A stretch of 39,695 nt of DNA, taken from the NCBI GenBank assembly GCA_016790435.1, contig JAEUPE010000201.1, forward strand, positions 1-39,695, written 5' to 3'. The position numbers and the translations under genes were made by a program. The DNA comes from Rubrivivax sp. (GTDB lineage Bacteria; Pseudomonadota; Gammaproteobacteria; Burkholderiales; Burkholderiaceae_C). Shown here piece after piece: positions 31,929-39,150 of this stretch (its first letter is position 1; each line of letters opens with the position of its first letter). The notes under the pieces are model-generated. The model was not told where the DNA came from. It saw nothing but the letters and a program-made list of their open reading frames with translations, and made no database searches.

Positions 31929-32639
31929 GTACCCGCCGTCCACCGGCAGCACCACGCCGGTGACGAAGCGCGCTGCCGGGCTGCAGAGGAAGAGCACCGG
32001 CCCGGCCACGTCATCCGGCGTGCCCCAGCGGCCGAGCGGCGTGCGCGCGAGGATGGGGCCGGAGCGCGCGGCATCGTCCTGCAGCGCCTGCGTGAGCGGC
32101 GTCGCGATCCAGCCCGGCGCCACGGCATTGACGCGGATGCCCTCGGCCGCGTAGGCGATGGCCAGGCTCTTGGTGAGCTGCGCCACGCCGCCCTTGCTGG
32201 CGCTGTAGCCGGGCACGAGGCCGCCGCCGAAGAAGCTGAGCATCGAGGCCGTGTTGACGATGCAACCCTGGCGCGCCGCAAGGCCGGCGCGGGCCGCGCT
32301 GCACACGCGCATCGTGCCCGTGAGATTGACATCGACCGTCTGCGCGAAAGCCTCGGGCTCGTGCTCGGCGCCTCGGCGGATGATGCCGGCGCAGTTGGCC
32401 ACGACATCGAGGTCGCCGAGTCCCTGCACCAGCGCGCGCACCGCGGCGTCGTCACGCACGTCGAGCACCTGCGGCGTGATGTGGCCGGGCAGGCCGGCGG
32501 GCGCCACGAAGGCCGCCACTTCGGCAGCGGTGGCGCCGGTGGCGACGACCTGCGCGCCGTCGGCCGCGAAGGCGCGTGCGATGCCGGCACCGATGCCGCT
32601 GGTGCCGCCGGTGACGAGGATATTACGAGGGGATGTCAT
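31917..32639 (-). CDS. SDR oxidoreductase, KduD-like
   Basis: This 240-residue classical SDR has TGGTSGIG near residue 10 for NAD(P) binding, NCAGI near 85, Ser in NTASMLSF near 135, and the intact catalytic pair in YSASK near 148. The block SMLSFFGGGLVPGYSASKGG and the ending GRWGTPDDVAGPV resemble 2-dehydro-3-deoxy-gluconate 5-dehydrogenase (KduD) and related sugar-acid dehydrogenases, so oxidation or reduction of a keto sugar acid is a reasonable inference. The ATG at 32639 starts MTSPRNILVTGG; upstream codons overlap the kinase gene. It lies 7 bases after the kinase gene and is therefore in the same operon. Confidence 0.88.
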   Translation of the reverse strand: MTSPRNILVTGGTSGIGAGIARAFAADGAQVVATGATAAEVAAFVAPAGLPGHITPQVLDVRDDAAVRALVQGLGDLDVVANCAGIIRRGAEHEPEAFAQTVDVNLTGTMRVCSAARAGLAARQGCIVNTASMLSFFGGGLVPGYSASKGGVAQLTKSLAIAYAAEGIRVNAVAPGWIATPLTQALQDDAARSGPILARTPLGRWGTPDDVAGPVLFLCSPAARFVTGVVLPVDGGYLIT

Positions 32640-32646
32640 GTCCGGA

Positions 32647-33618
32647 TCATGCCTTGGCCAGCGCCGCACGCACGTCGGCGGCGCGCGGGATCGGCGCCAC
32701 GGCGCCGTAGCCCTGTGTCGACAGCGCGGCGGCACAGGCGGCGTAGCGCGCCGCGTCGGCGAGCGCATCGCCCGCCACGAGCCGGGCGACGAAGGCGCCG
32801 CCGAAGGTGTCGCCGGCGCCGGTGGCATCGACGGGCCGGCAGGGGAAGGGTGCGATGCGATGGCGCTCCTGCGCGTTGGCCACGAGCGCGCCCTCGGCGC
32901 CGAGCTTGAGCGCCACGACGCGCGCGCCGAGACCGAGGCAGTGGTCGACCAGCGCATCGGCGTCATTGAGTCCGGTGATCGCCTGCACGTCCTCCAGGCT
33001 CGGCAGGCAGATGTCGCAGCGGCGCATGACGTCGGTCATCACGGCGCGCGCGCGGTCGATCGACCACAGTTTCAGGCGCAGGTTGGTGTCGAAGCTCACC
33101 TGCACGCCGGCGGCGCGCGCGCAGTCGATGGCGGCGTAGCCCGTGTCGCAGGCCTGCGCCGAGATGGCCAGCGAGATGCCCGACAGGTGCAGCACCCGGG
33201 CCTGCGCGATGCGCTCGCGCGGCAGGTCGGCCGGCGTCATGCGGCTGGCGGCCGAGCCGGCGCGGAAGAAGTGGAACTGGTGGCCGCGCTCGCCATGCGT
33301 GACGAAGTAGATGGCGGAGAAGGCGGCCGGGTCGGTCTTCACGCCGGTGTGGTCGACTCCTTCTTCGTTCCACAGCGCGCGCAGCATGTGGCCGTAGGGG
33401 TCGTCGCCCAGCGCGCTGAGGTAGCCCACGCGCGCGCCCTGGCGGGCCGCGGCGACGGCGAAGTTGGAGCTGTCGCCGCCGAAGCCCTGCAGGTACAGCC
33501 GCCCACCACCTTCGCCCGTCTGGTTGAACTCGACCATCGGCTCGCCGTAGGCGAGGACGTCGCACGGAGGGTTCGGGTGGTTCGTTTGGTTCGGGTGTGC
33601 TTGGGCGGCGGCGTTCAT
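32647..33618 (-). CDS. PfkB-family sugar kinase, 2-keto-3-deoxygluconate kinase-like
   Basis: This 323-residue ribokinase-fold kinase has GEPMVEFNQ near residue 25, the N-terminal PfkB signature region GGDSSNFAVAAARQG near 48, FDTNLRLKLW near 172 (typical of KdgK), and the ATP-site motif VDATGAGDTFGG with catalytic Asp270. These features fit KdgK, which phosphorylates 2-keto-3-deoxy-gluconate, though other keto-deoxy acids are possible. No KDPG aldolase gene is in the window. The N-terminal segment HPNQTNHPNP is encoded by a 9-base tandem repeat. It sits 16 bases after the RraA-like gene and 7 bases before the SDR. Confidence 0.88.
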   Translation of the reverse strand: MNAAAQAHPNQTNHPNPPCDVLAYGEPMVEFNQTGEGGGRLYLQGFGGDSSNFAVAAARQGARVGYLSALGDDPYGHMLRALWNEEGVDHTGVKTDPAAFSAIYFVTHGERGHQFHFFRAGSAASRMTPADLPRERIAQARVLHLSGISLAISAQACDTGYAAIDCARAAGVQVSFDTNLRLKLWSIDRARAVMTDVMRRCDICLPSLEDVQAITGLNDADALVDHCLGLGARVVALKLGAEGALVANAQERHRIAPFPCRPVDATGAGDTFGGAFVARLVAGDALADAARYAACAAALSTQGYGAVAPIPRAADVRAALAKA

Positions 33619-33634
33619 GCGTGCGAGCGTCGGT

Positions 33635-34309
33635 TCAGATGCGGCCGTACTTGGCCAGCCCCTTGCGCAGCGACTTCTCGGCGATGATGAGCTTGGCCTG
33701 CTCGAGCTCGCGTGCGTCGATCTCTTGCGACATCTTCAGCACCGCCTCGGCCTGCGCGCGCGGCACGACGACCACGCCGTCGACATCGCCCACCATCAGG
33801 TCGCCCGGGTGCACGATGATGCCACCCACGCACACCGGCACCTGCGCGGCGACGGTCTTGTAGCGGCCGAGCGTGGTGCCCGGGCTGACGCTGCGCGCGT
33901 ACACCGGGAAGTCGTAGTCGCGCCGGATCTCTACCAGGTCGCGCACGCCGCCGTCGAGCACCGCGCCGGCGTGGCCGTTGGCCACCGCGCCGGCCGTCAT
34001 GAGGCCGCCCCACACGGCCACCTCGGGTTCGCCGCCGGCAATCGAGATGACGATGACGCTGCCCGGCTCGGCCTCGTCGATGAGGTCGAGCGCGTGCTGC
34101 GGCGGCACGAATTCGTCCGTGGCGGCCTCGAGCACCGTGGCCGCGGGGCCGCAGATGCGCTTGTCGTTGATGCGTGGCTTGATGGTGCTGTCCAGGTAGC
34201 CGCGCTTGCCGCAGACCTTGTCGACGGCGTCGGCGACGGAGGCCACGGCCACCTGGTTGAAGGCTTCGATCAGGGCCGGGAGCTGTGTCTGGGACATGGA
34301 TTGGGGCAT
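33635..34309 (-). CDS. RraA-like aldolase/decarboxylase (HMG/CHA aldolase-like)
   Basis: This 224-residue protein belongs to the RraA-like fold, which includes RNase E inhibitors and class II 4-hydroxy-4-methyl-2-oxoglutarate aldolases. Seen: VADAVDK near residue 28, GPAATVLE near 54, WGGLMTAGAVANGHAGAVLDGGVRD near 105-130 where the Arg-Asp pair binds substrate and metal, and VHPGDLMVGDVDGVVVVP near 170. The G-x-x-D-G-x-x-RD layout and its position beside a kinase, dehydrogenases and a TRAP transporter favour aldolase over RNase E control (inference). The ATG at 34309 has a GAAGAA element about 7 bases upstream; ATG at 34297 is an alternative. It follows the dehydrogenase by 11 bases. Confidence 0.85.
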   Translation of the reverse strand: MPQSMSQTQLPALIEAFNQVAVASVADAVDKVCGKRGYLDSTIKPRINDKRICGPAATVLEAATDEFVPPQHALDLIDEAEPGSVIVISIAGGEPEVAVWGGLMTAGAVANGHAGAVLDGGVRDLVEIRRDYDFPVYARSVSPGTTLGRYKTVAAQVPVCVGGIIVHPGDLMVGDVDGVVVVPRAQAEAVLKMSQEIDARELEQAKLIIAEKSLRKGLAKYGRI

Positions 34310-34320
34310 GGGGTTCTTCT

Positions 34321-35295
34321 TCACCAGGGGTTGAGCCAGTGCAGCGGTGGCTGGCCGCCGAGCACGCGCGCGGCCTCCTCGGCCGCCTTGCGTTGCAGGT
34401 CGCGCATGGCTTCCTCGCTGTACCAGCCGATGTGGTTGGTGACGACGACGTTGTCCAGCGCGAAGAGGGGATGTCGGGGGTCGGGTGGCTCGCGCTCGAA
34501 CACGTCGAGACCGGCGCCGAGCAGTCGGCCCTCCGCGAGTGCGGCGTGCAGCGCGTCGAGGTCGACGAGCCCGCCGCGCGCGGTGTTGACGAGCACCGCA
34601 CTCGGGCGCATGAGCGCGAGGCGCCGTGCATCGATGAGGTGGTGCGTCGCCGGCGTGAGCGGGGCGTGCAGCGAGATCACGTCGGCTTCGCGGCATAGCG
34701 TGTCGAGGTCGCAGGCCTCGGCGCCGGCGGGCAGCGCGGCGCGCGGGTCGTGCACGAGCACGCGGCCGAAGCCGAACCCGGCCAGCTTCTCGTGCGTCAT
34801 GCGCGCGATGCGGCCGTAGCCGACAAGGCCGAGCGTGCGGCCGCGCAGGCGCAGCATGGGCTTGAGCACGCCGGTGCTCCAGCGCCCGGCGCGCACCTCG
34901 CGGTCGTGCAGCAGCAGGCGGCGGTTCACCGCCAGCAGCAACGCCACGGCCTGCGAGCTGACCTCGTCGGTGCCGTAGTCGGGTACGTTGGCGACGAAGA
35001 CGTGCCGCTCGCGCGCAGCCTGCTGGTCGATGTTGTCGACGCCGATGCCGTAGCGGATGACGGCGCGCGCGACGCCGTGGTCGCTCGCCAGGGCCTCGAT
35101 GGCCGGGCGCGGCACCGGCGACTCGCGCACGAGGACGATGTGGGCGCCGCGCACCGCTTCCACCGCCGCCTCGGCGCTGCCGCGCACCGGGCGCAGCACG
35201 AAGCGCGCGCCGGCGGCGGCGAGCAACGCCTCCTCCTGGTCATAGGAGGCGTAGCCGTCGTCGATGGCGACGACCAGCGGCTGCTCGGCCGACAT
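34321..35295 (-). CDS. D-2-hydroxyacid dehydrogenase (CtBP-like)
   Basis: This 324-residue NAD-dependent dehydrogenase has IRYGIGVDNID near residue 85, the cofactor loop GLVGYGRIAR near 154, ISLHAPLTP near 212, and the catalytic arginine in NTARGGLVD near 240. The glutamate is in LDVFEREPP and the histidine in NHIGWYSEEA. It would interconvert a D-2-hydroxy acid and a 2-keto acid. The first 60 residues resemble the C-terminal-binding-protein-like branch common in sugar-acid clusters. The ATG at 35295 is chosen since homology begins at LVVAIDDGYASYDQE. It sits between the TRAP receptor gene (52 bases upstream) and the RraA-like gene. Confidence 0.9.
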   Translation of the reverse strand: MSAEQPLVVAIDDGYASYDQEEALLAAAGARFVLRPVRGSAEAAVEAVRGAHIVLVRESPVPRPAIEALASDHGVARAVIRYGIGVDNIDQQAARERHVFVANVPDYGTDEVSSQAVALLLAVNRRLLLHDREVRAGRWSTGVLKPMLRLRGRTLGLVGYGRIARMTHEKLAGFGFGRVLVHDPRAALPAGAEACDLDTLCREADVISLHAPLTPATHHLIDARRLALMRPSAVLVNTARGGLVDLDALHAALAEGRLLGAGLDVFEREPPDPRHPLFALDNVVVTNHIGWYSEEAMRDLQRKAAEEAARVLGGQPPLHWLNPW

Positions 35296-35347
35296 GGGCG
35301 TGGGCGAGGTGGGGCGCCGTGTGCCGGACCCAGTCTGCGCGCTGCGC

Positions 35348-36355
35348 CTACTTGCTCGTGGCCGCGATGGCCTTGAACAGGTCGTCGACGTAGGCCTTGC
35401 CGATCTCGGCCTCGGCCCACTGGCGCACGGGCGGCTGCGCGAGCTTTCGGAACTCGCCAACCTGCGCGGCCGTGGGCACGTAGACCTGCATGCCCAGCTT
35501 CTCGAGGATGGCCTTGGCGTTCTTGTCCTGGTCGCTCGTCATCTTGCGGTGGATGGCCACGGCCTTGGCCACGCCCTCGTCCACGGCCTTGCGCTCGGTG
35601 GCGCTCAGGCCCTGGTAGAAGCGCTCATTCACGAGGTAGGCGTGCACGCTCCACACGTGCCCGTCGAGCGTGGCGTACTTCTGGTGCTGGTAGAGGCTGG
35701 CGGCGAGGATGTTGGTGACGCCGTTCTCCTGGCCGTCGACCACCTTTTGCTGCAGCGCCGTGGGCAGCTCGGCCCAGGGGATGGCCGAGGCCGAGGCGCC
35801 GAGCGACTCGACGAGGGCCTTGAACACCGGCGAGGGCTGGATGCGGATCTTCATGCCCTTCATGTCGGCGGGCGTCTGGATGGGCCGCAGGCTGTTGGTG
35901 AAGTGGCGCACGCCGTTGTCGGCGACGCCGAGCATGCGGATGCCCTGCTTCTTCACCATGTCGTCGGAGAAGCCCTTCAGCCAGGCCGAGTCGTAGACGC
36001 GCCAGGCATGCTCGTGGCTGTCGAAGATGAACGGGATGCCAAGCACGCCGATCGGCTTGTGCACGGTGGCGATGGCGCCGTCGTGCGCCACGGCCAGCTC
36101 GAGCGTGCCGAGCTTGACCCCTTCCATCGTCGGCTGATCCTTGCCGAACTGGCCGGCGGGGTAGATCTCGACCTTGACCGAGCCGCCGGTGGCCTTCTCG
36201 ACATGGTCCTTGAAGGCGAGCGCGGCGGCGTGCTTGGGCTGGTCGTCCTTGGCGGGCTGGAAGTGGGCGTACTTCAGGGTCTTCTGCGCGTGCGCGAGCG
36301 GCGCCGCGAGGCAGGCCGCTGCGGCGGCGGCGAAGATCAGGCGGGAAAGCTTCAT
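35348..36355 (-). CDS. dctP: TRAP transporter substrate-binding protein DctP
   Basis: This 335-residue periplasmic receptor begins with a clear Sec signal peptide (FAAAAAACLAAPLAHAQ, cleaved near residue 23-24). Seen: GGSVKVEIYPAGQFG near 57, GTLELAV near 83, GIPFIFDS near 104, and MKGMKIRIQPSPVFK near 160, whose Arg normally forms the salt bridge to a substrate carboxylate. WAELPTALQQKVVDGQENG follows near 190. It binds an organic or sugar acid and hands it to DctQM. A GGAGA ribosome-binding site lies before the ATG. It is third in an unusual Q-M-P order, 65 bases after dctM. Confidence 0.94.
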   Translation of the reverse strand: MKLSRLIFAAAAAACLAAPLAHAQKTLKYAHFQPAKDDQPKHAAALAFKDHVEKATGGSVKVEIYPAGQFGKDQPTMEGVKLGTLELAVAHDGAIATVHKPIGVLGIPFIFDSHEHAWRVYDSAWLKGFSDDMVKKQGIRMLGVADNGVRHFTNSLRPIQTPADMKGMKIRIQPSPVFKALVESLGASASAIPWAELPTALQQKVVDGQENGVTNILAASLYQHQKYATLDGHVWSVHAYLVNERFYQGLSATERKAVDEGVAKAVAIHRKMTSDQDKNAKAILEKLGMQVYVPTAAQVGEFRKLAQPPVRQWAEAEIGKAYVDDLFKAIAATSK

Positions 36356-36420
36356 GGGCGGTCTCCTTGTCGGGCGGTTTGCGGGCGGGGATGAAGCGGT
36401 ATGAAGGGGGTGTGGCGCCG

Positions 36421-37710
36421 TCAGCGCGTGTAGCCGAACACGCCGGGCAGCCAGGTGCTGCAGGCCGGCACCAGCGTCAGAAGCAAGAGCACGACGAGCT
36501 GCGCGCCGAGCATCGGCAGCAGCTCGCGCGTCATCTTGCCCATCGTCACGCCGGAGACGATGGAGGTCACGAAAAGCAGCGCGCCCACCGGCGGCGTGAT
36601 CATGCCCATCGTCAGGTTGACGAGCACGACGATGGCGAACTGCAGCGGGTCGATGCCGGCCGCGAGGGCCAGCGGCGCCAGCACGGGCACGAGGATCATG
36701 ACGCCGGGCAGCGGCTCGATGAAGATGCCGGCCAGCAGCAGGAAGAGGTTGATGAGCAGCAGCAGCTGCATCGGCCCGAGCTGGAAGCCGCTGATCCAAG
36801 CCGCCACCGTCTGCGGCACCTGGCCGACGGTGAGCACCCAGCCGAAGACCTCGGAGGTGGCGATCACCATCAGGATCGACGCCGTGAGCAGGGCGGTGCG
36901 GAAGAGGATCGTCGGCAGCATGTCGAAGCGCAGCGTGCCGTAGAGCCAGCGGCCGACGACGAGCGCATAGAACACCGCCGCCGCCGAGGCCTCGGTGGGC
37001 GTGAAGACGCCGAAGTGGATGCCGCCCAGGATGATGAGCGGCAGCGCCAGCGCCGGCACGGCGCGCACGAAGCTGCGGCCGATCTCGAGCCAGTTGGGCC
37101 GCTGGCTCTCGGAGCGGTAATTGCGTTTGACGCTGATGGCGTGGTTCACCACCAGCAGCGAGCCGGTGATCATCAGCCCGGGTACGATGCCGGCGAGGAA
37201 GAGGCCCATGATCGTCACGCTCGGCTCGGTGAGCGCGTAGACGATCATGATGATCGACGGCGGGATGATGGGCCCGACGATGGCGGTGGCCGCGGTGAGC
37301 GCCGCCGCGTATTCGGCCGGGTAGCCGGCCTTGCGCATCATGCGGATGAGCATCGCGCCGGGGCCGGCGACGTCGGCCAGCGCCGAGCCGCTGATGCCCG
37401 AGAAGAAGGTGAGCGTCAGCACGTTGGTGTGGCCGAGGCCGCCGCGCACGTGCCCAAGCAGCTGGCTCGCGAAGCGCAGCAGCACCTCGGTGAGGGCGCC
37501 GCCGGTCATCAGCTCCGCGGCGAGGATGAAGAACGGGATCGCCATGAGCGGGAAGCTGTCGATGCCGGCGAACATCTGCTGCACCGCGACGATGGGGTTC
37601 AGCGAGCCTTGCACCAGCACGGCGGCCAGCCCGGCGACCAGCATCGTGAAGGCCACGGGCACGCCGATCACCAGCGTGACCAGGAAGACGAGCATCAAGG
37701 TGGCGCTCAC
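36421..37710 (-). CDS. dctM: TRAP transporter large permease DctM
   Basis: This 429-residue Na+-coupled permease has about 12 helices. Seen: MLVFLVTLVIGVPVAFTMLVAG at the start, FPLMAIPFFILAAELMTGGAL near 50, GGLGHTNVLTLTFFSGISGSALAD near 90, IIPPSIIMIVYA near 145, and MITPPVGALLFVTS near 375; these are standard DctM blocks. The GTG at 37710 is preferred because GTGA overlaps the dctQ stop by 4 bases. It moves a solute delivered by DctP across the inner membrane. Upstream codons in this frame lie inside dctQ. Confidence 0.94.
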   Translation of the reverse strand: MSATLMLVFLVTLVIGVPVAFTMLVAGLAAVLVQGSLNPIVAVQQMFAGIDSFPLMAIPFFILAAELMTGGALTEVLLRFASQLLGHVRGGLGHTNVLTLTFFSGISGSALADVAGPGAMLIRMMRKAGYPAEYAAALTAATAIVGPIIPPSIIMIVYALTEPSVTIMGLFLAGIVPGLMITGSLLVVNHAISVKRNYRSESQRPNWLEIGRSFVRAVPALALPLIILGGIHFGVFTPTEASAAAVFYALVVGRWLYGTLRFDMLPTILFRTALLTASILMVIATSEVFGWVLTVGQVPQTVAAWISGFQLGPMQLLLLINLFLLLAGIFIEPLPGVMILVPVLAPLALAAGIDPLQFAIVVLVNLTMGMITPPVGALLFVTSIVSGVTMGKMTRELLPMLGAQLVVLLLLTLVPACSTWLPGVFGYTR

Positions 37711-38324
37711 AGCACAGCCTCTTCGGCCGAGAGCGCCGAGTCCTGCCGGAAGGCGCGGTCGCGCACGTAGGGCGCGGCGATGAGCGCCAGGTAGACCAGC
37801 ATCAGCAGCGCGCCGATGGGCATGGCCACGTAGACGAGGCCGAAGTTCCAGTTCAGCACCGGCGTCTCCTGGCCCCATGCGAACTGCACGTAGAGGATGC
37901 CCAGCCACAGCATGGCCAGCAGCGCCACCGCCAGCACAACCACCACGGCGGCACGCATGGCCTGGGCCGCGCGGCGGGGCAGCCAGTCCTGGAAGACCTC
38001 AACGGCGATGTGCGCACCGACGCGCAGCACGAGGCCGGCACCCAGGAAGCCCACCCACACCATCATGTAGCGCGAGAGCTCCTCGGCCCAGATGAACGAG
38101 TGGTTGAAGACATAGCGCGCGACAACGTTGGCGAAGACGAGCACCGCCATGGCCGCCATCAAGGCCACCAGCACCACCCGGTTGGCGGCCACCAGGGCCA
38201 GCTCCGCGCGCCCGAGGGGCGTGCGGGCCAGTTCGGTGGCCGGGTCGATCGAGTCGATCTGGTTGGCGGATGAGGGGGTCGCCGCGTGGACAGGCACGGA
38301 CGGCGGTGCGGATGGTTCACCCAT
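37707..38324 (-). CDS. dctQ: TRAP transporter small permease DctQ
   Basis: This 205-residue protein has four helices. Seen: VVLVALMAAMAVLVFANVVARYVFNHSFIWAEELSRY, the hallmark DctQ block near residues 55-90, then VGFLGAGLVLRVGAHIAVE, and a C-terminal AMPIGALLMLVYL. About 45 polar, Ala/Pro-rich residues precede the first helix. The ATG at 38324 is chosen because a GGAGA ribosome-binding site lies about 9 bases upstream; an earlier in-frame ATG at 38384 gives a basic extension without such a site. It heads the catabolic operon and diverges from the GntR regulator. Confidence 0.91.
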   Translation of the reverse strand: MGEPSAPPSVPVHAATPSSANQIDSIDPATELARTPLGRAELALVAANRVVLVALMAAMAVLVFANVVARYVFNHSFIWAEELSRYMMVWVGFLGAGLVLRVGAHIAVEVFQDWLPRRAAQAMRAAVVVVLAVALLAMLWLGILYVQFAWGQETPVLNWNFGLVYVAMPIGALLMLVYLALIAAPYVRDRAFRQDSALSAEEAVL

Positions 38325-38400
38325 CGACGCTTGTCTCCTGGTCGGTCTGGTCTTGCCGGTAGCGCGCTTGGCAGTGATTGGCACTTGCGGCAGGTGGCCG

Positions 38401-38425
38401 AGATCGTATCTAATATCTCAGATCT
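38401..38425. promoter_or_regulatory. Candidate GntR operator in the divergent dctQ/gntR spacer
   Basis: An AT-rich island in a 70% GC region contains AGAT-CGT-ATCT (38401-38411), ATCT-C-AGAT (38415-38423), and three ATCT copies spaced 7 bases apart (38408, 38415, 38422). Overlapping short inverted repeats midway between divergent start codons are what a dimeric FCD/GntR repressor would be expected to bind. Function is inferred. Confidence 0.55.
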
Positions 38426-38475
38426 GCCATGCTAGAAAACCCTGATCCCGCGGCTTTGCCGGGACACCTCGACCC

Positions 38476-39126
38476 ATGAACCTGCCATTGCGTCTGGAGC
38501 GCCCTCAGCTCCTCACCGAACTGGCGCTGGAGCGCATTCGCACCGCCATCGTGGAGGGGCAGATCAAGCTCGGCGAGCAGGTGTCGGAGGCGCAGCTCGC
38601 GCTGCAGATGGGCGTGAGCAAGACGCCGGTGCGCGAGGCGCTCGTGCGACTGGCGCACGACGGCCTGGTGCAGGTGCATCCGCAGCGTGGCACCTTCGTC
38701 TTCAAACTCGACCCCGACCAGGTGGGCCAGCTCTGCCGCTACCGCGCGATGGTGGAGACGGCGGCGCTGCGCGAGGCCATGGCCTCGGCGCGGCCGGCGC
38801 TCGCGCGCAACATGGCGTGCCTCGTCGCCGAGATGCAGGTCGCCGAGGAGGCGGGCGACCTGAAGGCGCTGTCGCGCATCGACATGCAGTTCCACTGGCA
38901 GTTCTTCGAGCTGTGCCCGAACGAGTACCTGCGGGCCGGCTACGAGGTGATCCGCGGCCAGCTGGTGGCGCTGCGGCACCGCTCGCCGATCACCAATGCC
39001 GTGAGCTCGCACCAGGTGCTGGTGGAGGCCGTGGAGAGCGGCGATGTCGAGCAGGCCTGCTCGCTGCTGCGCGAGCACGTGTTCGACAACGAGCCGCGTT
39101 ACCGCACCGCTTGCGGACAGGGCTGA
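38476..39126 (+). CDS. GntR-family transcriptional regulator, FadR/FCD subfamily
   Basis: This 216-residue regulator has an N-terminal winged helix (about 8-75: IVEGQIKLGEQVSEAQLA, then GVSKTPVREALVRLAHDGL and the wing VHPQRGTFVF) and a C-terminal all-helical FCD ligand domain. The FCD metal site is present: Asp and His in DMQFHWQF, His in SSHQVLVEAV and His in LREHVFD. It probably controls the divergent TRAP and catabolic genes in response to a carboxylate-containing intermediate (inference). The intervening 151 bases contain the candidate operator at 38401-38425. Confidence 0.92.
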   Translation: MNLPLRLERPQLLTELALERIRTAIVEGQIKLGEQVSEAQLALQMGVSKTPVREALVRLAHDGLVQVHPQRGTFVFKLDPDQVGQLCRYRAMVETAALREAMASARPALARNMACLVAEMQVAEEAGDLKALSRIDMQFHWQFFELCPNEYLRAGYEVIRGQLVALRHRSPITNAVSSHQVLVEAVESGDVEQACSLLREHVFDNEPRYRTACGQG

Positions 39127-39150
39127 GGTGCAGAAGCGGGCACCGGCTCG

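Noticed and set aside
33635-34309. RNase E inhibitor RraA
   Set aside because: The fold is shared, but the operon context (TRAP, kinase, dehydrogenases) fits the aldolase branch better.
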